From assembly GCA_009937615.1 (NCBI GenBank), contig JAACFB010000036.1, forward strand, positions 1 to 45,651: a stretch of DNA of 45,651 bases, written 5' to 3'. Under the pieces are notes generated by a model. That model was not told where the DNA came from. It ran no database searches and saw nothing but the letters and a program-made list of their open reading frames with translations. The stretch comes from Gammaproteobacteria bacterium (lineage in GTDB: Bacteria > Pseudomonadota > Gammaproteobacteria > Steroidobacterales > Woeseiaceae). Position 1 is the stretch's first letter, and every line of letters starts with the position of its first letter. Below are positions 35,304-42,566 of this stretch, piece after piece. A program made the position numbers and the translations under genes.

Positions 35304-36272
35304 TTACGCCAGGTAATCCCGAACCAGCTCCTCCGAAACCTCCCACAATCGTTTCGCCATGTCGAGATCCTGCATTAACGCGCTTGGCTCTTCCGGATTG
35401 CAGTCGTTGAAGTAGTAGCCGCTGACACGCGCCAGAGTCGGGCTCGTCGCCACGTAGCAGGTTGTCGCGGCCCCTTCCGCAAGATTTTTCAGGTAGCGAT
35501 TCGGATTGATGCTGCGCTCGGCATGACGAAAGATATTCGTTTCGACGCTCCCCGGGTGGAGGCAGTTCGAGGTCGCACTGCTGCTCTTCAATCGCCGTGC
35601 CAGCTCGATGGAGAACAGGCCGTTGGCCAGCTTCGAATGACCGTACGCAGAGGTGCTCCAGCTTCTGCCCGACAGGTCATCGAAATAGATACCGTGGTCC
35701 GGCGCATTACGGTGCGATTTACTCCCAACGACGACCACCCGCCCCTGCGGTGCCGCAACGACCTGGTCCAGCAGACGATGAGTAAGCAGGAAATGGCCCA
35801 GATGATTAACGACGAAGTGCAGTTCGAGGCCATTTGCCTCCCGGTGGTCCCGGAAAAGCAATCCGGCGTTACAGATCAGCATGTCAAGCGGCGCATTCAG
35901 TGCCTGCACCTGTTTCGCGCAGGCCACGACCGACTCGAAGTCCGTCAACTCGAGGACCAGCGGCGTACAGCGCCCCTCGATACCGGCACAGGCTTCCTTG
36001 CCTTTCTCCAGCGTTCGCGAGGTGCCGAGCACATGTGCACCGCGCAGCGCGAGCACGCGCATCGTCTCGTAGCCGATCCCCGAATTGCAGCCTGTCACCA
36101 AGGCCGTCTTGCCAGCAAGATCGATCCCGGCGGTCACCTCTTCAGCCGTCGAGGCGACCCCGAACGGGCTTCGCGGCACGTCTTCGGCGTATTCGGCGAA
36201 AGCCGGCGCATAAGGTGCGAGTGCCAGACCCGCCCCGGCGCGTAGAAATCGACGGCGATTGATCAAAGGCAT
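35304..36272 (-). CDS. Short-chain dehydrogenase/reductase with a Tat signal
   Basis: A 322 aa protein. A twin-arginine signal NRRRFLRAGAGLALAPYAPA with an AFA-type cleavage site (about residue 26) precedes a classical SDR domain: TGCNSGIG (60-67, NAD(P) loop), NAG (135-137), active-site Ser in VVVGSKSH (about 184) and YGHSK (Y210, K214). The C-terminal part resembles retinol-dehydrogenase/WW-domain-oxidoreductase-like SDRs (LHPGSVETNIFRHAE). Export of a nucleotide-dependent enzyme through Tat, folded with cofactor, is possible (as for glucose-fructose oxidoreductase) but unusual for SDRs. The substrate is unknown. It is divergent from the MOSC gene and convergent with the FAN1 fusion. Confidence 0.85.
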   Translation of the reverse strand: MPLINRRRFLRAGAGLALAPYAPAFAEYAEDVPRSPFGVASTAEEVTAGIDLAGKTALVTGCNSGIGYETMRVLALRGAHVLGTSRTLEKGKEACAGIEGRCTPLVLELTDFESVVACAKQVQALNAPLDMLICNAGLLFRDHREANGLELHFVVNHLGHFLLTHRLLDQVVAAPQGRVVVVGSKSHRNAPDHGIYFDDLSGRSWSTSAYGHSKLANGLFSIELARRLKSSSATSNCLHPGSVETNIFRHAERSINPNRYLKNLAEGAATTCYVATSPTLARVSGYYFNDCNPEEPSALMQDLDMAKRLWEVSEELVRDYLA

Positions 36273-36352
36273 TGCAGTAGTCTCGTTGGGTAGGCCAGGA
36301 ACGAGTATATTGCGGAGGCCGGTTCAAGTTAAGCATCTGCAGGAGGTCGGAA

Positions 36353-36829
36353 GTGAATGGAGAAGTCGTAGGTATCTTCACCGCGGCGGCCGCGAAAGCG
36401 CCGATGGAATCGCTTGAAGCTGCGCATCTAGAGGCCGGCAGGGGTATCGTTGGTGATCGCTACCACCTTGCGCTCGGAACGTTTTCTGAAAAGCTCAAGG
36501 GAACGCGTGACAGCGAGATAACGCTGGTCGAGTCGGAAGAGATCGAACAATTCAACCGGGCGCAGAGCAAGAGTCTCGGGCTCGGCGATATTCGGCGCAA
36601 CATCGTCACATGCGGCGTGCGGCTGAACGACCTGGTCGGGCATCGGTTCCAGGTTGGCGGCGTCATGCTGGAGGGACTCAGGCTGTGCGAGCCCTGCGCG
36701 CATCTTGCGGCAATCGTCACGTCGGAAGTACTGCCCGGGCTGGTCCATCGAGCCGGCATCAGGGCCTGCATCGTCTCCGGGGGGGCGGTAAAATTGGGCG
36801 ACAGAATTATCTCTTCGTCCGCGGAATGA
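36353..36829 (+). CDS. MOSC domain protein
   Basis: A 158 aa stand-alone MOSC domain (molybdenum cofactor sulfurase C-terminal). Typical elements: GIVGDRYHLALGTF, EITLVESEEIEQFN, GDIRRNIVTCGVRLNDLVG and the conserved cysteine in LEGLRLCEPCAHLA, which in related proteins carries sulfur or binds Mo-cofactor. The start is GTG at 36353; a perfect AGGAGGT ends 5 bp upstream, which decides it. The following TauD-type gene is 65 bp downstream. The partner enzyme is unknown. Confidence 0.9.
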   Translation: MNGEVVGIFTAAAAKAPMESLEAAHLEAGRGIVGDRYHLALGTFSEKLKGTRDSEITLVESEEIEQFNRAQSKSLGLGDIRRNIVTCGVRLNDLVGHRFQVGGVMLEGLRLCEPCAHLAAIVTSEVLPGLVHRAGIRACIVSGGAVKLGDRIISSSAE

Positions 36830-36894
36830 ACACCGTTTGCGCAGCGCGGGGACCCGGTGGAACGGTAAACCCCGAGGTTTTTTGAGTCAGTGCA

Positions 36895-37731
36895 ATGCAA
36901 ATCAAACCTGTAACAGGAACGATCGGCGCCGAAATCAGCGGCGTAGACCTCTCCGGCGAACTCGATCCCGCGATTCAAGACCGGATCTATGACGCCGTGA
37001 TCGAGCACCTCGTCGTGTTCTTCCGCGACCAGGATCTGTCGCCGGCCGCACAGTTCGAGTTCGCAAAGACATTTGGCACGCCCGCGCAGCCGCATCCGGT
37101 CTACCCGCACCTGCCCGGATTTGACCGCGTGGTACTGCTGGAAAATGACGGCGACCGCCCGCCGGACACGGACGAATGGCATACCGACCTGACCTTTCAA
37201 CGGGAGCCCCCGTTCCTGTCCGTGCTTTACGCGGAACAAGTTCCGGACACCGGGGGCGATACGCTCTGGGCGAACATGTACGCCGCGTACGAGACCCTGC
37301 CGGCCGAGATCCAGGCGCTGGCGTCGCGACTCTCTGCAGTGCACGACATGGGAGCGTTCCGGAACAATTACCTGGGTGCCGACAATGACGTTGCGGCGCT
37401 CAATGCAGCCATGTCAAGTATCGGCTCGGCAGTGCATCCCGTAGCGCCGAAACATCCGGTAACCGGACGACGGTTGTTGTTCGTCAATCGTTCCTTCACG
37501 CAACAAGTCGTCGGCATGCTCAAAGCAGAAAGCGACCGGCTGCTGCAGTACCTGTTCAGCCACATTGACTCGGCAAGCCTGCAGCTCAGGTTTCGCTGGC
37601 GACGGGGCTCTGTCGCGATTTGGGACAACCGGAGCACCCAGCACTATGCCGTGGCCGACTACCTGCCCGCTTATCGGCGAATGCACCGGGTCATCATCGA
37701 TACTGACCGTCGGGTTCAATCCAAAGGCTGA
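36895..37731 (+). CDS. TauD/TfdA family Fe(II)/2-oxoglutarate dioxygenase
   Basis: A 278 aa enzyme (TauD 283 aa). The iron ligands are visible: EWHTDLTF (H96, D98) and STQHYAVADY (H250); the 2-oxoglutarate-binding arginine lies in YRRMHRV (about R261-R265). The N-terminal TGTIGAEISGVDLS is the family hallmark. TauD relatives use taurine, alkylsulfonates, 2,4-D-type ethers or other small acids; nothing in the context fixes the substrate. The ATG at 36895 starts MQIKPVTGTIGAEI. Confidence 0.92.
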   Translation: MQIKPVTGTIGAEISGVDLSGELDPAIQDRIYDAVIEHLVVFFRDQDLSPAAQFEFAKTFGTPAQPHPVYPHLPGFDRVVLLENDGDRPPDTDEWHTDLTFQREPPFLSVLYAEQVPDTGGDTLWANMYAAYETLPAEIQALASRLSAVHDMGAFRNNYLGADNDVAALNAAMSSIGSAVHPVAPKHPVTGRRLLFVNRSFTQQVVGMLKAESDRLLQYLFSHIDSASLQLRFRWRRGSVAIWDNRSTQHYAVADYLPAYRRMHRVIIDTDRRVQSKG

Positions 37732-37949
37732 GTAGATCCTGTTCGGGCAAACGGTGCCACATGGAACGGCACGAGCGCCACCCTTGTGCCTGGCAGGACA
37801 AATCGTCAAGCCTTGGCGGAACAGTTCAGCCGATTCCTTTTCGCCCGCCGTGCCATTTCAGCTCGCCAACGCCTTGCACATATCCCTTATGGGCGGCCCG
37901 CTGCCACCGTGCTAGCTTGATTTATGGGCTAACGAGACAGGAGCTGGCC

Positions 37950-38456
37950 ATGGACGCCATCAGACTTGCAGCAGCGGTGCTTCTAATTGTCGTCTTTGCC
38001 TTTGCGGGCTGCGCCACGTCCCCTGAAATCGACGAGCGGCGGCAGGCCGTGGAAGACGACATTGCCGCGATTTTGAGCGAACCGCTCGACCCCGGCGTAT
38101 ACGGTAAAACCAAGCACTGCCTCGCGGACCAGGAGTACCGCGACTTTCGCGCACTTGACGATAAACGAATCCTGTTCGAAGGCCGGGGTGACAGGTTGTG
38201 GCTGAATACCCTGCGCGCACGCTGTCCGGACCTGCGGTATGCGCACGTATTGCGGATCAGGACGGTGTCAGGGTCACGCATCTGCGACATGGACACATTT
38301 TATGTGGGCGACTGGTTTGACTGGCCGTGGTATCGGCGCTGGCCGTGGCGATATAGCTCCGGATGGGGTACGGGCATTGCCTGCTCCCTTGGCCAGTTCC
38401 AACCCGTAACGGAGGCGCAGGTTATGGAAATCGAGGCCCTGCTCAAGTCCCGATAA
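37950..38456 (+). CDS. DUF6491 family lipoprotein
   Basis: A 168 aa lipoprotein precursor. MDAIRLAAAVLLIVVFAFAG is the signal sequence and FAGC (C21) the lipobox; there is no Asp at +2, so outer-membrane sorting is possible. The mature part contains ALDDKRILFEGRGDRLWLNT, LRARCPDL and IACSLGQFQPVTEAQV, the pattern of the DUF6491 family with three or four conserved cysteines. Function unknown. AGGAG lies 6 bp before the ATG at 37950, which excludes the 63-codon longer start at 37761. The 218 bp upstream shows no gene. Confidence 0.8.
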   Translation: MDAIRLAAAVLLIVVFAFAGCATSPEIDERRQAVEDDIAAILSEPLDPGVYGKTKHCLADQEYRDFRALDDKRILFEGRGDRLWLNTLRARCPDLRYAHVLRIRTVSGSRICDMDTFYVGDWFDWPWYRRWPWRYSSGWGTGIACSLGQFQPVTEAQVMEIEALLKSR

Positions 38457-38710
38457 CCGCTCGCGCGCACGGTCCTGTGTCCGATTGGGCAGCTGCGGTT
38501 ACCGGGCGCGCGTCGCGCCGGCTGCAGGCCGGTGTCGAGGTTCATACGCCGTATCCATCGGAATGTACGTAGTTAGATTCCAGAGCTACAGGCCTATAGT
38601 TAGTAACTGTCTGGGAACTCGCAGGCCGCAGTCAGCAGACTGCCGAAGGACCGGCTCAGGTGATGCAGCCTGCGGTGGCTGTCCCGTGTTAGCTCGCGAG
38701 GAGACGAACG

Positions 38711-39037
38711 ATGAACATTTCCCTGATGCAATTATTTGCCGCCATCGCCATGGCGGGCCTGGCAGTGATTCTGGTCTTCGCATACCGGAGATACCTGGCC
38801 ACGAACTCGGAACGGCGCATGACGAGTATGCTCGAGGCCGTGGGTCTCGATCCCGCACTGGCATCCAGCGCGGATACCCAGACCATCATGAGCGCCGTCC
38901 GGAAACGCTGCCGAAGCTGTGCGAGCGAGGATGTTTGCGAACGCTGGCTGCGCGGCGACGTGACAGGCAAGAATGATTTTTGCCCGAACTCGACCGTGTT
39001 CGAAATGCTGACAAAACGCGGCGCTGCCGCGAGCTGA
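38711..39037 (+). CDS. DUF6455-type small membrane protein with a cysteine-rich tail
   Basis: A 108 aa protein with one N-terminal membrane helix (about 7-25, LFAAIAMAGLAVILVFAY) and a cytoplasmic domain carrying four cysteines in a conserved layout: RKRCRSCASEDVCERWLRG and NDFCPNSTVF. This resembles the DUF6455 family. The cysteines could bind a metal or form disulfides. GAGGAG precedes the ATG at 38711. A 10 bp hairpin follows the stop. It stands alone, 254 bp after the DUF6491 gene; that gap holds only a short GC hairpin (38505-38519). Confidence 0.78.
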   Translation: MNISLMQLFAAIAMAGLAVILVFAYRRYLATNSERRMTSMLEAVGLDPALASSADTQTIMSAVRKRCRSCASEDVCERWLRGDVTGKNDFCPNSTVFEMLTKRGAAAS

Positions 39038-39057
39038 TCAGCACGCAGGATAATTTG

Positions 39058-39086
39058 CTCCGACCGCCCCCGGGTCGCGGTCGGAG
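39058..39086 (+). terminator. Hairpin after the DUF6455 gene, probable terminator
   Basis: A perfect 10 bp stem CTCCGACCGC (39058-39067) / GCGGTCGGAG (39077-39086) with a 9-nt loop, 21 bp after the stop codon. No long T-run follows, so it may be a weak or factor-assisted terminator. Confidence 0.45.
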
Positions 39087-39316
39087 TCGCCCGTGCGGCC
39101 GCCACGAAGGCAAGCGATATCCATGATTGCTTCAATTTATAAACGTGCCAGCTGATAACTGCCGTATTACAAAGCCGACTTTTCTTTTTCAACCACCGCC
39201 ATTCTTTTTAGCTTTTATTGGCTGCCCTAAAGCGTTATTTTAGCCATCCAACATCAGTCTTATCCCGGTCTGCGGCGACCCCCGGTTGGTTTTGCGCGGC
39301 CATGAAATAACCAGGA

Positions 39317-40696
39317 ATGAGGTGGCCCGTGGATCAGTTCGGTATCGTTAGTTTACTGCCGACCGCCCTCGTTATAACGACCGCGGTTTTGACGCATCGC
39401 CCGGTGGCGGCGCTTCTGGCTGGCGTTGTGCTCGGCATATTCTTGCTGTCACCCGGCAATATCATCGGCAGCCTTGCCGACATCACACTTGAGGTGATGC
39501 AGGACGAAACCATTGGCTGGGTCATCATGGTCTGCGGACTCATGGGCAGCCTGATCTACATCCTTATTCAGACCGGCGGAGCGTCCGCTTTCGCGCGCAA
39601 GATGGCGCGGCGCGCCAATACCAGGAACAAGTCGATGATGGTGACCTGGTTTCTCGGCATGGTCATGTTCATCGACGACTACCTGAATGCGATCGCCATC
39701 GGCAATTCGATGAAGAAAGTGACGGACGAGTTCAAGGTATCCAGGGCGATGCTCTCCTATGTCGTCGACTCGACCGCCGCGCCGACCTGCGTCATCGTGC
39801 CGATTTCGACCTGGGCCGTGTTTTTTGCCGGCATTCTCGAGTCGGTCAACGTTGCCAATGTCGGCGAGGGAATGAAGATGTATGTCTCGGGAATTCCCTT
39901 CATGTTCTACCCGTTCATCGCCCTGCTGCTCGTGCCCCTTGTCGCGACCGGGAAGTTTCCGTTGATCGGGCCAATGAAGGCAGCCGAGGAACTGGCAAAA
40001 CAAGGCATTGCCGCTATGGAACCCGTTGAGCAGATCGAGGTCATCGACGGGCCCGTTGACGAAAACGGCAGACCGAAGAGCAACATGTGGGTATTCCTGG
40101 TGCCGCTGATCGCGCTGATCGGTTTCTCCTGGTACTTCGATATCGATCTGCTGCGCGGCATCATCGCGACGCTGGTACTGACCATTCCGATGGTCGTGGG
40201 CCTAAAGCTGATCAGCGCCCACGGCGCCCTCGACGGCGTCCTCGAAGGTTTCAAGATCATGCTGCCGCCGCTCGCCATCGTCGTCGTGGCGTTCATGTTC
40301 AAGACCGTCAACGACCAGCTCGGGCTGCCGCAATATGTCATCGAAACAGTGCAGCCACTGATGACGCCCATCATGCTCCCGGTCGTCGTATTCCTCACGA
40401 TGGCGCTCGTCGCGTTTGCGACCGGGTCTTCATGGGGTGTGTTCGCGATTGCGATACCGATCGTCATGCCGCTCGGCGAGGCGATGAATGTTCCGATACC
40501 GCTGATGATCGGCGCGCTGCTCTCGGCAAGTTCATTCGGCAGCCACGCCTGTTTTTACGGCGATGCAACAGTGCTGTCGGCGCAAAGCAGCGGCGTCAGC
40601 GTAATCGAGCACGCTTTGACACAGCTTCCGTATGCGCTTATCGCGGCTGCACTGGCATCGGCGGCCTACATTGGCTATGGCGTGATGACCAACTAA
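39317..40696 (+). CDS. NhaC-family Na+/H+ antiporter
   Basis: A 459 aa inner-membrane carrier with 11-12 predicted helices. NhaC-type features: VLLSPGNIIGSLADITLEV-like loop (about 44-62), FIDDYLNAIAIGNSMKKVTD with buried acidic residues (Asp pair), DSTAAPTCVIVPISTWAVFF, FATGSSWGVFAIAIPIVMPL and SSFGSHACFYGDATVLSAQS. It may exchange Na+ or another ion/solute for protons; NhaC relatives include malate-lactate and methionine carriers. The start is ATG at 39317 or GTG at 39329 (MDQFGIVSLLPT), the latter behind GAGGTG. The 279 bp upstream gap is AT-rich near 39170-39240 and is the likely promoter region. Confidence 0.88.
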   Translation: MRWPVDQFGIVSLLPTALVITTAVLTHRPVAALLAGVVLGIFLLSPGNIIGSLADITLEVMQDETIGWVIMVCGLMGSLIYILIQTGGASAFARKMARRANTRNKSMMVTWFLGMVMFIDDYLNAIAIGNSMKKVTDEFKVSRAMLSYVVDSTAAPTCVIVPISTWAVFFAGILESVNVANVGEGMKMYVSGIPFMFYPFIALLLVPLVATGKFPLIGPMKAAEELAKQGIAAMEPVEQIEVIDGPVDENGRPKSNMWVFLVPLIALIGFSWYFDIDLLRGIIATLVLTIPMVVGLKLISAHGALDGVLEGFKIMLPPLAIVVVAFMFKTVNDQLGLPQYVIETVQPLMTPIMLPVVVFLTMALVAFATGSSWGVFAIAIPIVMPLGEAMNVPIPLMIGALLSASSFGSHACFYGDATVLSAQSSGVSVIEHALTQLPYALIAAALASAAYIGYGVMTN

Positions 40697-40705
40697 CGAG
40701 ACATC

Positions 40706-41761
40706 TCATGCGGCGGACAGACGGGACGCCTCGCGATACGAAACCATTCGTTGCCGATCCTCATCCCAAAGAGAGCATCGGAAGCAATCACTGATGTCGC
40801 GGAGCGAGAGCGATGTCGTCACGGGTGACTGCAGTTCCGGAATGGCTGCCATCGCCTCGGGCAATCGATAGAAGGGAATACGCACGTTGAGATGGTGGAT
40901 ATGGTGGTAGCCGATGTTGCCCGTCACCCACTGCATCAGCTTGTTGAGTCGCATGTAGCTCGAAGATTCCATCGCGGCCCGATAGTAGTTCCAGGCATCC
41001 CGCGACATGATGTGCATGCGTTTGAAGCTGTGCTGGGCAAAAAACAGGTAGCTGCCCAGCGCCGAGGCGATGCTCATCGGCAGCAGCACGACAAAGAACG
41101 CGACTGAAAATCCGCCGAAGCTCCACAAAACCGCGAGCAGGCCAATATGGCCGAGTATGGTCAACAGCGAATCCCAGTGTCGTTTCGGATTCTTGACGAG
41201 CGGCACCAGGCAGATGCTTAAGAAAAAGATCGTCAGATAGCCGGACAGCACCGTCAACGGATGACGCTCGATTCGATAACTGGCGCGCGTCGTCCAGGGC
41301 GCCTTGCCCCACATCTGCGTCGTCATGATCGGGAAGGCCCCGATGCTGACGGTCGAGATCTGGCCGACATGGCCGTGATGATAGTTGTGGCTCTTTTTCC
41401 AGGACCGCGGCGGCGTTAGCGCCAGAGCCGCATAGATCCGAAACAGTATCCAGGCAACGCGGGAGCCCGACAGTATCGCCCCGTGCATATAGTCATGATA
41501 GGTGATGAACGCGCGCACGAGCAAAGGCGCCGCCAGCAACGAAAACATGAGCTGCAGCGGCCATGCGGGCGCGAGCGCCGCGCCGGCCAGCGCGCCGGCC
41601 AGCATCAGGAACGTCGAGCCGACCAGCCACCAGCTTTTGGTTACGTTCTCTACGGCGAATGCGCGGGTCGCCTTGATGACGTCGCCGCCAATCCGCACGC
41701 CGGCACTGGTCTCCGGGGAGTCCGCAGCCTGCCGCAGTGCGTCGTGTTGTGTCGCTGACAT
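40706..41761 (-). CDS. Membrane fatty acid desaturase
   Basis: A 351 aa di-iron desaturase with four to six membrane helices and the three histidine boxes: HDYMH (89-93), HNYHHGH (125-131) and GYHHIHH (286-290). The box order and HHIHHLNVRIPFYRLPEA match acyl-lipid or acyl-CoA desaturases (DesA/FADS-like, COG3239) rather than carotenoid enzymes; the regiospecificity cannot be told. The ATG is at 41761. Its leader carries repeated AAGCGAAA(A)TTC motifs (see findings). It is convergent with nhaC, 9 bp apart. Confidence 0.9.
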   Translation of the reverse strand: MSATQHDALRQAADSPETSAGVRIGGDVIKATRAFAVENVTKSWWLVGSTFLMLAGALAGAALAPAWPLQLMFSLLAAPLLVRAFITYHDYMHGAILSGSRVAWILFRIYAALALTPPRSWKKSHNYHHGHVGQISTVSIGAFPIMTTQMWGKAPWTTRASYRIERHPLTVLSGYLTIFFLSICLVPLVKNPKRHWDSLLTILGHIGLLAVLWSFGGFSVAFFVVLLPMSIASALGSYLFFAQHSFKRMHIMSRDAWNYYRAAMESSSYMRLNKLMQWVTGNIGYHHIHHLNVRIPFYRLPEAMAAIPELQSPVTTSLSLRDISDCFRCSLWDEDRQRMVSYREASRLSAA

Positions 41762-41956
41762 GTATAAAAAATAAGCGAAAATTCCGCTTACCCAATTACA
41801 TGCCTAACTGTGGTCGAAACCTGAAAATTCAAGCGAAATTCGTAAATTTCCGTAAGCATCACTGCTCTTGAGTCTCGTGTGCTGGCGAGCGAGAACAGAT
41901 CAGCGAACACCCCCGGTTATCGAAATCGGAAGTAACAGGCAGGGCATCGGGGGAAG

Positions 41957-41996
41957 TTTTTCTAAACGACTACAAATTTTTCTAAACGACTACAAA
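41957..41996. repeat. Perfect tandem repeat, 2 x 20 bp
   Basis: TTTTTCTAAACGACTACAAA occurs twice in direct succession (41957-41976 and 41977-41996). The right copy covers the last codons and stop of the small gene at 41982-42218; on that strand the copy supplies its TAG and a second in-frame TAG follows in the other copy. Confidence 0.95.
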
Positions 41997-42218
41997 AGCA
42001 ATGCTTGCGAAGAACAGATACAGAGCTATCGCGATCCACCAGTCACCCGTAGGATCATTGATCCTGTCTGCCATACGCCGTTCATAATAAGCAGCCGAAG
42101 CTCGCTGCAGCTCGATCTCGTCCGGGGTGAGATCATAATACGCCTCGTTAGACGCCTCATCATCAACATCGACGACAACCGGGCGATGTTCGGTCTTCCT
42201 GACCTCGTTACTTTCCAT
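41982..42218 (-). CDS. Small putative tail-anchored membrane protein
   Basis: A 78 aa ORF: an acidic N-terminal half (VVVDVDDEASNEAYYDLTPD, then EIELQRASAAYYERRMADRI) and a C-terminal membrane segment (WWIAIALYLFFASIAFVVV, about 60-78). The composition looks like a real protein, but I recognise no family. The ATG at 42218 has only a weak GCGAG upstream. It lies between the desaturase and the M4 protease genes on the same strand. The C-terminus ends inside a tandem repeat. Confidence 0.5.
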   Translation of the reverse strand: MESNEVRKTEHRPVVVDVDDEASNEAYYDLTPDEIELQRASAAYYERRMADRINDPTGDWWIAIALYLFFASIAFVVV

Positions 42219-42566
42219 ATCATTCAGCTCGCCAAACCCAAGTCATGTCAGTATGCACAACAGAGTAAGCGGGCCGTGACCGGGTTCACTAAACGAATAT
42301 CTGCATTTATGTCAAATTAGTCGTCTTACGGGGATATTTTCGACACCAGCCACGCTTGGCACAGAAATGCGGCCAAAATCGGAATGAAGTAGCGAATCGA
42401 GAGCGCATTCGGGTCGTTTCCCTTTTTCGACTATGCGAATCTTCGCTTCACGGGGTCACGACGAAACACCCGGGTAACCAGACCGGCCGGCAGCAAACCC
42501 GACGAGGATATTTTCTCAACCATCCCGCACGCTGGGTTTAATCAGTGCAGCTAACAGCGGCAACAT
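42219..42566. other. Intergenic region between the M4 protease and the small membrane protein gene
   Basis: 348 bp with no convincing ORF. It is lower in GC than its neighbours. It contains two similar segments, 42330-42359 and 42503-42535, sharing GGATATTTTC, ACCA and ACGCT at matching positions, about 175 bp apart. No terminator with a T-run was found after the protease stop. It probably holds the promoter of the small gene. Confidence 0.5.

Noticed and set aside
36460..37344. 294-codon minus-strand open frame across the MOSC and TauD genes
   Set aside because: Both plus-strand genes are well supported by motifs, and the antisense translation has no domain and an Arg/Cys-rich composition typical of shadows.
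38505..38519. GGCGCG-CGT-CGCGCC hairpin after the DUF6491 gene as a terminator
   Set aside because: The stem is short, the loop has 3 nt and no T-run follows; such hairpins arise by chance at this GC content.
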